This document shows positions 1 to 7,900 of a stretch of 14,949 nt of DNA, in pieces (within the stretch, counting starts at the first letter, position 1; each line of letters starts with the position of its first letter). Under the pieces are notes generated by a model, which saw nothing but the letters and a program-made list of their open reading frames with translations, did no database searches and was not told the DNA's origin. Source of the stretch: Myxococcales bacterium (GTDB lineage: Bacteria; Myxococcota; Myxococcia; Myxococcales; Myxococcaceae); contig PMBV01000506.1 of NCBI GenBank assembly GCA_003153055.1, forward strand, positions 1-14,949. The letters run 5' to 3'. Position numbers and translations under genes: made by a program.

Positions 1-20
1 GGCCGATTAACACCAGTCAC

Positions 21-644
21 CTAGGAGCGGGGCTGTTCCTCGGTTGGCTTGGGGGGCACCTTCTCGGCACCCTTGGCGGCCTCGTACTCGGCGAGCTTCT
101 GCTCGAGTTGATCGAGCCGCTGAACCAGGGTCGAGAGGTCGCGCCCCAGCGCAGGGAGGTTGCCGAGCATGGTCTCGACCGCGGCCTTCACGCGCTCGTC
201 GATCTTCGCCTGCCAGCTCTCCATCGCCTTCTGCGACTGTTGGATCAACGTCGTGGCGGCGCTCTCACCTTCGGCGCCGTCGCGGCCCAAGAGCTTGTCG
301 ATGCGCTGGCCGGCTTCCTGGCGGAGGGCATCGACCCGCGGGCTGACCCGCGTCGAAATGAAGTCGGTGATGCTGTCACCCGGGCGGCGGATGATCTCGC
401 GAAGCACCGAGAGCGGCATCTGATTCTTCTTCTTCTCTTCCTCGAAGACGATCTGCGCCAACGTCACCGAGGTGAGGTCCTCCTTGGTGCGGTTGTCGAT
501 GATCTTCACCTCGACGCCCTGCTTCACCATCTCGGCGATCTCGTCGAGCGTGACGTATCGGCTCTCCACCGTGTCGTAGAGCTTGCGGTTGGTGTACCGC
601 TTGATCACTTTTGGCTCGCGGCTCGCTGCTTCGGTTTCAGTCAT
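21..644 (-). CDS. phaR: PhaR-type polyhydroxyalkanoate synthesis regulator
   Basis: The 207-residue product opens with a PHB/PHA accumulation regulator DNA-binding domain at about residues 12-73. Its signature KRYTNRKLYDT is followed by SRYVTL, DEIAEMV and TKEDLT. In the family, PhaR binds promoters of phasin and PHA genes and also senses PHA granules. The rest (about 100-190) is charged and helical, with a coiled coil near 165-190 (LSTLVQRLDQLEQKLAEYEA), and looks phasin-like; the end is Pro/Glu-rich. I chose the ATG at 644 because the signature begins just after it and GGGG lies a few bases upstream. The frame stays open to 761, but the extra 39 residues do not look like the family. No PHA synthase or phasin gene is nearby, so its targets lie elsewhere. 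The family call is secure; the PHA role in this organism is inferred. Confidence 0.85.
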   Translation of the reverse strand: MTETEAASREPKVIKRYTNRKLYDTVESRYVTLDEIAEMVKQGVEVKIIDNRTKEDLTSVTLAQIVFEEEKKKNQMPLSVLREIIRRPGDSITDFISTRVSPRVDALRQEAGQRIDKLLGRDGAEGESAATTLIQQSQKAMESWQAKIDERVKAAVETMLGNLPALGRDLSTLVQRLDQLEQKLAEYEAAKGAEKVPPKPTEEQPRS

Positions 645-784
645 CTGGACCCCAAGTGTTGACGGTACGACGCAGCGCATTAGCACCCACCGTACATTGT
701 GGGCAACATAACTGGACGTGTCGAGTAGAGATACGACTACCGTCAGTCGGCTGACATTCAAGCGTTATAGTGGCGGGGCGGGCC
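645..784. promoter_or_regulatory. Divergent promoter region with inverted repeats
   Basis: This 140-bp gap separates the divergent phaR and zinc-ribbon genes and must hold both promoters. It has an 8-bp perfect inverted repeat, TGACGGTA at 660-667 and TACCGTCA at 738-745. It also has a 14-bp near-palindrome, GTCAGTCGGCTGAC at 742-755, with one asymmetric base pair on each side of the centre. A TATAGT hexamer (766-771) could be a -10 for the rightward gene, but I see no -35 at normal spacing. PhaR proteins often control their own gene, so one repeat could be an operator; that is inference. Confidence 0.4.
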
Positions 785-2209
785 ATGATCGTCACGTGTG
801 GGCAGTGCAAGACCCGGTTCAAGATTCCGGACGAGAAGGTAAGCCCCGAAAAGGGTGTGAAGGTTCGTTGCACCAAGTGCGGCCACACCTTTCGAGTCTT
901 TCGAGACCCGTCAGGGGCCCCGGCCGACCCCTTCGAGCGGTTTGGCTCGGCCACTGCCGTTGCTCCCCATGCGACAACCCCGCCAGTGGCATCGGCGCTG
1001 GGAATGCACGGCAGCAGCGGCGAGCCAACGCCCAAACCGCGCAAGGCCGAGCCCCGGGCGCCGGCTCCGTTCGACTTCTCGGCGATCGCTCCACCCACCA
1101 ACCAGCCGACTCCCGCTCCGGGAGCGTTCGACTTCTCGGCGTTGACGATGCCTCCGCCGCCGAAGACGGCGAGCGCTTCGTTGCCGGTGGCGTCGACACC
1201 GCAGTTCGACTTCTCGTCACTGGGCTCGCCCCAGGGCCGCCAGTCGGTGGCGCCGGTTGAGCTCGACGAGCACACATTGCCGCCCTCCTCCGCGCTCGAC
1301 GTCTTGCCTCCCCCGTCGACGGACAAAATGGGGATCGCCGCGCGCTTTTCGGAAGGCGAGCCGGCGAGCGCGACCATGGCTCCACTCGCTGAGGCGTTTC
1401 CCCCGGACGAAGCGACGGCCGATGGTTTCTTCGGAGCGCCTCTGGAGGTTGAGAGCCGCCGGCCGCTCCTCGATCTGCCCGACGACGTGAGCCCCGAGGC
1501 CGCCCGGGGTGCGCTCTTCGAGCTCCCTCCACCCACCCTTCCGCAGGAGGGCCCCTCGCCCGTCGAGCTCGCACCCTCGGTCGAAGGGCCCGGTGCCTCG
1601 GCGCTGCCGGCCCTGCCCAAGGCCGACAGCTTCGAGCGACCACTCCAAGCCCCGAGACGCCGCACCGCCCTGGGCGTCGTGGTGAACGTCTTCATCGCTT
1701 TCGTCCTCGTGGCGGGGGTGATGGTGGTGGGTTCGGCCTTGCTCAACGAGGGCACGCTGAACCGCGAGACCCTCTCGCTCCAGGGCCTGACCGGGCTCTT
1801 CGGGTCGACCACTCAATTCCCCACCGCCGACATCTCCAACGGGCTGTACGAGACCAGCGCGGGGCGGGCCGTCTTCTTCGTTCGCGGGCAGCTCACCAAC
1901 CGGAGCGCGACCAAGACCCGGGTGGTGGTTCAGGCCGACATCGTCGAGTCAGCGACCGTGGTGCGCAGCGCGCGGAGCTTGGCCGGCGCGGTGCCCAGCC
2001 CCGAGGAGCTCTACCAGCTGGATCTCTCCGAGGGTGACGACCTGGCCAGGCTGGCGGCTCGCCTGGCGCCGCGGGCCGAGCTGATGGCGCCGGGTGCCAC
2101 CGCGGGGTTCCTCGTCGCCTTCTCCGAGTACCCCCCGGATCTCAAGGCGTTCAGGGTGCGGGTCTCGGCTCAGGCCGAGGCCAGCGAGGCGACCGCGGAG
2201 CGCCACTAA
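785..2209 (+). CDS. MJ0042-family zinc-ribbon protein with one transmembrane segment
   Basis: The 474-residue product begins with a zinc ribbon, C5xxC8 and C29xxC32, in the MJ0042 pattern (TRFKIPDEKV, VRCTKCGHTFRV). A long Pro/Ala-rich, probably disordered region follows (about 40-290) with three FDFS(A/S)(I/L) motifs at 96, 115 and 141. A basic patch (RRR, 291-293) precedes a single membrane helix at about 296-319. The C-terminal domain (about 345-465, GRAVFFVRGQLTNRSATKTR) resembles the DUF3426 beta-sandwich that follows such helices. The predicted topology puts the zinc ribbon in the cytoplasm and the C-terminal domain in the periplasm. The ATG at 785 sits next to the zinc ribbon and has a G-rich upstream stretch; a GTG at 770 would add five residues. 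The next gene follows after 12 bp and is probably cotranscribed. The molecular role is unknown. Confidence 0.8.
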   Translation: MIVTCGQCKTRFKIPDEKVSPEKGVKVRCTKCGHTFRVFRDPSGAPADPFERFGSATAVAPHATTPPVASALGMHGSSGEPTPKPRKAEPRAPAPFDFSAIAPPTNQPTPAPGAFDFSALTMPPPPKTASASLPVASTPQFDFSSLGSPQGRQSVAPVELDEHTLPPSSALDVLPPPSTDKMGIAARFSEGEPASATMAPLAEAFPPDEATADGFFGAPLEVESRRPLLDLPDDVSPEAARGALFELPPPTLPQEGPSPVELAPSVEGPGASALPALPKADSFERPLQAPRRRTALGVVVNVFIAFVLVAGVMVVGSALLNEGTLNRETLSLQGLTGLFGSTTQFPTADISNGLYETSAGRAVFFVRGQLTNRSATKTRVVVQADIVESATVVRSARSLAGAVPSPEELYQLDLSEGDDLARLAARLAPRAELMAPGATAGFLVAFSEYPPDLKAFRVRVSAQAEASEATAERH

Positions 2210-2221
2210 AAGGGTGAGCGT

Positions 2222-2965
2222 GTGACCCCCGAGACGGCCCGACAGCACCTGAGACGGCTGAGTCACTTGGGCGGCGGAGCGCTGGTCGTTCGCCGGGCCT
2301 GCGCGCGGCTCTTGGGGGCGCTGCCCGAGCCCGCGGCGATCGAGCTCCTCTCCGCCGCCATTGGCCTCTCGCGGGAGGCTTGGCTCCCGGCGATGCGGGT
2401 TCTCCCGGCGCTCCTCTTGGCCCTGGAGGAGGATCGCGACCTCGTGCCCAACGTCGACGCCCTTCGCCGAGTCGCCTCTCTCTACGAGCTCCCTGACGCC
2501 GAGGCAGTGTTCGCCTGTGGGCAGCCGACCAAGGAGCTTGACCTCAGAGCCGCCGCCCGGGCCGACCTGCGCCTGGTGTCGCTCCCTCTCGGGGTGCTCA
2601 GATCTCGCGCCCGGCTGACCCGCAACCCCGACGAGCTGTCCCGGCTGGCGGTGGTGTCGAACCCGGTGGTGCTCCGGGAAGTGTTGAAAAACCCCCGCCT
2701 CACCGAGCCTCTGGTGGTCAGGGTCGCGGCCCGGCGACCGGCTCGCCCCGAGCCACTCATCGAGATCTGGCGCGCAACACGCTGGTCGGTGCTGCCCAGG
2801 GTGCGCCGGGCCCTGGCGTTCAACCCCTACCTGCCACCCTCGGTCGGCTCGAAGATCGTCCCGCTCCTCAGCCGTGTCGACCTGGCCGAGCTGGTGACCG
2901 ACAGCGCGGTGCACCCTTCGCTCAAGGAGCAGGCAGTGCGGCTGCTGGCGTCGCGGCCTCCGTAG
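2222..2965 (+). CDS. Conserved-looking helical-repeat hypothetical protein
   Basis: I do not recognise a family for this 247-residue product. It has no signal peptide or membrane segment and is rich in Leu, Ala and Arg. The spacing of hydrophobic positions suggests stacked alpha-helical repeats of HEAT or leucine-rich-variant type. The clearest part is residues 136-215, where short units recur with NP at turns (VVSNPVVLREVLKNPRLTEP, RALAFNPYLPPSVGSKI). Such folds usually bind proteins. It starts at a GTG 12 bp after the zinc-ribbon gene, with an AAAAGGG ribosome-binding stretch overlapping that gene's stop codon. The two are therefore probably one operon and may work together. The coding call is supported by open length, codon pattern and spacing; the fold is inference. 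Confidence 0.7.
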   Translation: MTPETARQHLRRLSHLGGGALVVRRACARLLGALPEPAAIELLSAAIGLSREAWLPAMRVLPALLLALEEDRDLVPNVDALRRVASLYELPDAEAVFACGQPTKELDLRAAARADLRLVSLPLGVLRSRARLTRNPDELSRLAVVSNPVVLREVLKNPRLTEPLVVRVAARRPARPEPLIEIWRATRWSVLPRVRRALAFNPYLPPSVGSKIVPLLSRVDLAELVTDSAVHPSLKEQAVRLLASRPP

Positions 2966-2968
2966 CCG

Positions 2969-2999
2969 CTCTACGAGTGCTTCTCTACGAGTGCTTCTC
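2969..2999. repeat. 14-bp tandem duplication at the tatA stop codon
   Basis: CTACGAGTGCTTCT occurs twice in direct tandem (2971-2984 and 2985-2998), and period-14 identity extends to 2969-2999. On the minus strand each copy carries the end of the tatA-like gene, Lys-His-Ser-TAG, so the terminal codons and the stop are duplicated just downstream of the real stop. It looks like a recent slippage event in the 19-bp gap between convergent genes. Confidence 0.9.
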
Positions 3000-3191
3000 G
3001 TCGCTCGCCTTGTGCCGGGGCTCCTCGAGCCGCCGAGGGGTGACGTCGATGAGGTCGCTCCCCCGCGAGGCCTTCTTGAACGAGTAAACGAACTTGCCGA
3101 TCGCGTTCCCCAAGGTCCCCATGCGCGAGGCGCTGAAGACGATGAGGACGATGACCACCAGCATGATGACTTCGCCGAGGCCCATGTGCAT
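2985..3191 (-). CDS. tatA: Twin-arginine translocase TatA/TatE-like subunit
   Basis: The 68-residue product has TatA architecture: a short N-terminal membrane helix (about 5-19, GEVIMLVVIVLIVF), a hinge, an amphipathic helix ending in IGKFVYSFKKA (about 31-41), and a charged polar tail. TatA subunits assemble around TatBC to carry folded proteins across the inner membrane. Two departures from consensus are visible: the hinge is Phe-Ser rather than Phe-Gly, and the LPxLG element reads MGTLG with no proline. The ATG at 3191 is preferred because AGGG lies 7 nt upstream; the ATG two codons later is too far from it. No tatB or tatC is in the window. It diverges from the phosphodiesterase gene and converges on the helical-repeat gene. 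TatE or a paralogous TatA is possible. Confidence 0.8.
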   Translation of the reverse strand: MHMGLGEVIMLVVIVLIVFSASRMGTLGNAIGKFVYSFKKASRGSDLIDVTPRRLEEPRHKASDEKHS

Positions 3192-3262
3192 GGAGCTACC
3201 CTGCCTGAGGTGGCGACCGTGTGCAACTTGACGACGAGCGCCGATCGCGCATGGTGGGCCCC

Positions 3263-4009
3263 ATGTCCATGCGAATCCTCGGGCATCGCGGCGCGAGCGC
3301 GGAGTTTCCCGAGAACACCATCGAGGCCTTCGTCGGAGCGGCCGAGCAGGGCGCCGACGGGGTCGAGCTCGACGTCATGCGCTGCGCCACTGGCGAGCTG
3401 GTGGTGTGCCACGACGAGCACCTCGACCGTCTCGCCGGGCTCGACATCGAGATCGCCCACGCCAGCTGGCGTCGCCTGAAGACGGTCGACGTCGGCTCTC
3501 GGCTCGGCTTCCGGCCGGCCCGCATACCGCTGCTGCACGAGGTGATCGACGCGCTGCCGACGGGGTTGATGGTCAACATCGAGCTCAAGAACGACGCGGT
3601 CGATGACCGGGGTCTCTCCGAGGCGGTCGGGGCGCTGGTGAGCGACCGACGACTCCTCGACCGCGCCATCGTGTCGAGCTTCAACCCCCTGTGCCTGGTG
3701 CGGCTGGCGCGGGCCTTTCCCGAGGTGCGGAGGGGCCTGCTCCTCGACCCTGGCAAGCCCTGGGTTCCGCAGGCGTGGCTCTGGCTCCCGGTGACGGCGC
3801 CGACCTCGGTGCACCCGGCCTTCAGCCAGTGCTCTCCGGAGCGCGCCGCGCGCTGGCACGCGGCTCACCTGGAGCTTGCCGTGTGGACCGTGGACGACGT
3901 CGACGAAGCCCGCCAGCTCAGAGCCATGGGCGTCGAGTGGCTCATCACCAACCGGCCCGGCGCGCTGCGCTCCGAGCTGAGCCGGGCGTCGTGGGTCGCC
4001 CGGCCGTGA
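3263..4009 (+). CDS. Glycerophosphodiester phosphodiesterase (GDPD family)
   Basis: The product (248 residues) is a complete single GDPD TIM barrel. Family enzymes hydrolyse glycerophosphodiesters to glycerol 3-phosphate and an alcohol, using a metal ion. Visible active-site elements are H8-R9 (LGHRG), PENT (16-19), E35 and D37 (GVELDV), H50 (VVCHDEHL), the IELK strand with E107 and K109, and the late AVWTVDD (206-212) and WLITNRPG (225-232) segments. There is no signal peptide, so it should act in the cytoplasm. The ATG at 3263 lies one residue before the first strand region and has GGTGGG 4-5 nt upstream. An ATG at 3251 or a GTG at 3221 would only add unconserved residues. Substrate choice cannot be read from the sequence; ugpQ-like is possible but not shown. 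Confidence 0.88.
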   Translation: MSMRILGHRGASAEFPENTIEAFVGAAEQGADGVELDVMRCATGELVVCHDEHLDRLAGLDIEIAHASWRRLKTVDVGSRLGFRPARIPLLHEVIDALPTGLMVNIELKNDAVDDRGLSEAVGALVSDRRLLDRAIVSSFNPLCLVRLARAFPEVRRGLLLDPGKPWVPQAWLWLPVTAPTSVHPAFSQCSPERAARWHAAHLELAVWTVDDVDEARQLRAMGVEWLITNRPGALRSELSRASWVARP

Positions 4010-4023
4010 GGGCCCTCGCGACC
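3981..4023. terminator. Overlapping hairpins between convergent genes
   Basis: Two mutually exclusive hairpins sit at the 3' end of the phosphodiesterase gene. One has a perfect 8-bp stem, GCCGGGCG (3981-3988) with CGCCCGGC (3997-4004), and an 8-nt loop. The other pairs GGTCGC (3994-3999) with GCGACC (4018-4023) and encloses a GGCC/GGCC inner stem. The gap to the convergent barrel gene is only 18 bp, so this could end transcription from both sides. There is no T-run, so a classical intrinsic terminator is not shown. Confidence 0.35.
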
Positions 4024-4027
4024 GTGG

Positions 4028-4933
4028 TCAGAACTGCAGCCCCAGCGTGCCGTTGTAGGCCACGACGCCTTGGTCGGCCTGCTGCTCCGAGACCTTGCCC
4101 AACAGCGAATAGGACAGCTCCCCACCCAACTGGAACACGCCCGCGACGAGCCGGAAGCCGCCATAGAAGCGATTGTGCGCGTTGTCCTTGGCCGCCAGCG
4201 GGTTGAAGACGTAGAGGTTGGCGAAGGGGTCTTTGGCCCCGTCTGAGTTGGCCAACGTGGCTTGAGGGTCGAAGTCCACGTTGGTGGTGGACGCGCCCAC
4301 GAAGACGAGGTTCCAGCCGAGGTAGGGCGTCAAGGTCCACGACCCTGCGATGGCGAAGCGCTTGCCGATTGAGAGGTCCACGCCTCCAGCGACGAGGTCA
4401 AGGTTGGGGGCGTTCAACAGCTTGCTGATGTGCGCGCGCACCCCGATGTCAGGGAGGAAGGTGTAGCCCTCGTTCAGGGCCCATTTGACTTCGAAGGTGG
4501 CCACGCCCATGCGGCTGTTCTGCACCCACGCGGCCCGCGCGCCGAGCTCGAAGGACCACGGGAGCCCCTTGCGAATGTGCAGCGACGGCATCAACAGCGG
4601 GCCGTTGAAGGCGCCGGCCGTGGGCAACGTCGCTCCGCGGAAGTCGACCACCGAAACCTCGGCGTTCACCGCGAAGCCCGTGTGTCCGAGCGTCTCGGGA
4701 GGAGCGAGGTTGGCCGACGTCATCGCGGCGCCGAAGGTTCGTGCGAAGGCTCGAAAGTCGGAGTTCGCCGACGTGGAGGCGTCGACGGCACCCGGCCTGG
4801 GGTTGGGGTTGTGGAGCTTCTCGAGCCGGAAGTCGTACGACTGGGCGCCCGCGGCCGTGGTGAGGAGGAAAACGATTCCTCCGAGTGCTCGCAGGGTATG
4901 CGAACGCCCGGAGGAGGACGTGCAGCTGGCCAT
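4028..4933 (-). CDS. Predicted outer-membrane beta-barrel protein
   Basis: The 301-residue product has a signal peptide (basic n-region, then LGGIVFLLTTAAGA with cleavage likely after residue 30, before QSYDF). The mature part alternates polar and hydrophobic residues in strand-sized blocks (SFELGARAAWV, LTPYLGWNLVFVGA, RFYGGFRLVAGVFQLGGELSYS). It ends in Phe after GTLGLQ, the terminal signature read by the BAM complex. I cannot assign a family or cargo. I use the ATG at 4933; a TTG at 4969 would add 12 residues and neither has a convincing ribosome-binding site. It lies downstream of the S41 protease gene on the same strand, 47 bp away with this start or 11 bp with the TTG start. Cotranscription, and possibly a shared envelope role, is plausible. 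Confidence 0.7.
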   Translation of the reverse strand: MASCTSSSGRSHTLRALGGIVFLLTTAAGAQSYDFRLEKLHNPNPRPGAVDASTSANSDFRAFARTFGAAMTSANLAPPETLGHTGFAVNAEVSVVDFRGATLPTAGAFNGPLLMPSLHIRKGLPWSFELGARAAWVQNSRMGVATFEVKWALNEGYTFLPDIGVRAHISKLLNAPNLDLVAGGVDLSIGKRFAIAGSWTLTPYLGWNLVFVGASTTNVDFDPQATLANSDGAKDPFANLYVFNPLAAKDNAHNRFYGGFRLVAGVFQLGGELSYSLLGKVSEQQADQGVVAYNGTLGLQF

Positions 4934-4980
4934 GTTGGGCAGCTTGCCCGAGGCGATGAACAGTCGCAATTTCCGCGTTT

Positions 4981-7900
4981 CTAGGGTTTCGCTTCGGTCT
5001 TCTCTCCGCTGGCCTTCTGGGCGACCGCCGGCGGGGGAGGTCGGCGGCGGACGACGACGGTCTTCCGGCTGGCGAAGTCCTGTGACTCCCGCGCCACCAC
5101 GGTCAGCAGGTTGTTGCCTTCCTTGAGGCTCACCTCGGTCGAGAACTTGAGCCGGTCGCCCTCGTCTGGGGTGCGCCCGCGGAAGAAGACCTTCTGGTCG
5201 TTCACCAGCACGAAGACGTCGAGGAGGCTTCGGTCCGTCACCACGCCCGACAGGGTGAACTTCTCGGTGTCCACCACCGTGCCGCCCTGAGAGGGGTCGA
5301 TGTTGAGGCTGATCTGCGCCGGCGTTCGCGTGGAGATCCAGTCGACCTCCTTGGGGGCGATGGCCTTCTGGCCTTTGGCGTCTTTGACGTCGGTGAGCTT
5401 GGCGAAGGCAAAGCGACCCTCGCCCAACTCAACCCGCGCGACGTTGGAGCCACGGGCCACCTCGTTGAACAGGCCTCCCTTGGGGAGCCGGAGGAGCGGG
5501 CGCTTGCTATCGGCGGCGGCGAACAGCTCGGAGCGGTCGGCGAGGCGCACCACCACCGGTTTCCTGGGCTCCATGGCCATCGTGGTGTCTTGGGCGACCG
5601 GGACGATGAGCTTGTCGGCGGTGAACTCCTCGAGGGGTTCGTCGATGATCGCCACTCGCAGGCCGAAGTCGTCACCCTTGTACCCCTTCTTCACTTCGAG
5701 CTGGAATTTGGCCGATTTGGTCTCTCCCACGGCCAGCTCACCCAGCTTGAAGCGGCCCTTCTCGATGAAGATGTTGGCGTCGGAGGCGTTGCGGATGCTG
5801 GCGAAGGTGTCCAGCGCCTTGCCCGCGCCCACGTTGGTGACATCGAGCACCAGCGTCAGATCTTCTCCCCGCTGGGCCAGGCCGTCGCCGTTGCAGCCTT
5901 CGCAGCTGTCGGTGACCGACCAGCTGTAGGCGAACTGGGGCCGGGGCAGCTCGACGAAGTTCAACTCGCCGGCGACCGACTCCTGGAGCAGACCGCTGTC
6001 GTCCTGCAGCTTGACCGTCACGCCGTCTCGCCGCGAGGCCAGGTCCTTCGAGGTCTTCACCGTGACGGCCCACGACTTCTTCTCGCCCGGCTTCAAGAGA
6101 CCGAAGAGAAACTCCCGGCGGTCCAGGAACCCGTTCTCTGATTCGACCCACGCTCGGAGCCGCGGCACCGCCTCGGTGCCCTTGTTTTCGACGGTGAGCT
6201 CGAGCTGGGCCGACTCGCCGGCCACGAGCTTCTTGTCGCTCCCCGGCTTGAGCACGCTTGAGAGCTGCACGTGCCGTGGGGTGGGGCCAGCTGCCCAATC
6301 GACCCCCAGCCCGCTGATCGCGTCGGCGATGCGCTTCTCTTCGACCTGACGCTTCTCGACCACGAAGGTCCTCCCCAGCTTCAGCATCTCGTCGCGACGC
6401 ACCGCCGGCGCCGCCACGATGAAGTCGCGGGCGAACGACACCTCGAAGTCCTCCTTCACCTCGTCCTGCGACTCGGCGTCGAGCTGATCGTCGAGCTCTT
6501 CCTCCGGGGCGCCGTCGGAGTCGGTCAAGGCGCTCTTGGGCCCGTGGGCCTTCTCCTTGGCCGCGTCCTTCGCGTCGGCCTTGGCCACTCGCTCCTCCTT
6601 CAAGTACTTCAGCGAGTCGGCCGGCTTCTCGCGCACCACCACGTCGTCTCGCTTGTGGGCCGCCTGGGCGTTGGCCGGGTTCGAGAAGTGATGCTCGAGG
6701 TCGGCCTCGCCCATCGACTTCCGGGGGGCGAAGACGTCGACGCGATCCTTCGAGACTCGAGTCGGAATGAGCTGAATGTCGGGGGTGATGCCCACTTCTT
6801 GAATGCTGATGTCGCCGGGCGTGAGGTACTTGGCGATGGTGAGCTTCAAGGCGCTCTCGTCGGGGAAGTCATAGAGCACCTGCACCGAGCCCTTGCCGAA
6901 CGTCTGGCGGCCGATGATCACCGCCCGGTTCTGGTTCTTCAGGGCGCCAGCGACGATCTCCGAGGCCGAGGCGCTCCCCGCGTTCACCAGCACCGCGATG
7001 GGGTAGGCGTCATCGTCGTCGTCGGGGTGGGCCCGCTTCTCTTCTCTCAGCTTGTCCGACAAGCCCACGGTCGCCACGATGGTGCCCGAGGAGAGGAACA
7101 GATCAGACACCTGGATCGCCTGATCGAGGAGACCGCCCGGGTTCCCTCTCAGGTCGAGCACCAGGCCCTTGAGCCCGGCCGGGCTGCCGGTGCGCTTGGC
7201 CTGTTCGCCCAGCTCGCCCAGCGCCGTCTCGAGATCGCGCGTCGTGTTCCCCTGGAAGTTCTTGAGGCGCACGTAGCCCACGTTCCGGGACAGCAGCTTC
7301 GACTGCACCGATTCGATGGTGATGAGCGCCCGGGTGACGGTGAAGCTCTGGGGCCGCTCCCAGCTCTTGCGGTTGACCGTGATGGTGACCCGCGAATCGA
7401 CTGGGCCTCGGAGCTTGCTCACCGCTTCGTTGAGCTCCATGTTGACCGTCGACTCTTCGCCGATGCGCAGGATCTGGTCGTCCTTCTTGATGCCCGCCCG
7501 GAAGGCCGGTGTCTTGGGGAGCACCTTCACCACCGTCAGCACACCCTCGCGCATCTGGATGACGAAGCCCAGGCCGCCGAACTCGCCCTTGGTGGTGAGC
7601 TTCATCTCTCGGTACATCTCGGGGCGCAGGAGCACCGAGTGAGGGTCGAGGGTCTGCAGCATGCCATTGACCGCCGCGTACTCGATCTCTCGGGTGTCCT
7701 CGACTGGGCGCATGTTGCGCGAGATGAAGTCGAAGATGTCCTTCATGGTGAACGACATCTTCCACAGCGAATCGACGTGGCTGATGTCGAAGTCCTTCAA
7801 CTTGCCGTTGACGTTGACCCGCACCTTGCCCGACTCGGCCGAGCCCTCCACCATCACGTCGGGCACGCTCTTCTCGACCGCCTCCAGCGCCGCCACCATC

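Noticed and set aside
637..1812. Open frame of 391 codons opposite the zinc-ribbon gene
   Set aside because: Gly/Ser/Ala-rich low complexity with no domain; the plus strand has a clear zinc ribbon and membrane segment.
1949..3868. Long open frame (639 codons) on the minus strand under the zinc-ribbon, helical-repeat, tatA and phosphodiesterase genes
   Set aside because: It spans four real genes out of frame and its composition (Arg, Gly, Gln, His) is typical of antisense shadow frames.
7000..7030. Short GTC/ATC-rich simple repeat in the S41 gene
   Set aside because: It encodes a surface Asp run (DDDDDA) in the protease and needs no other explanation.
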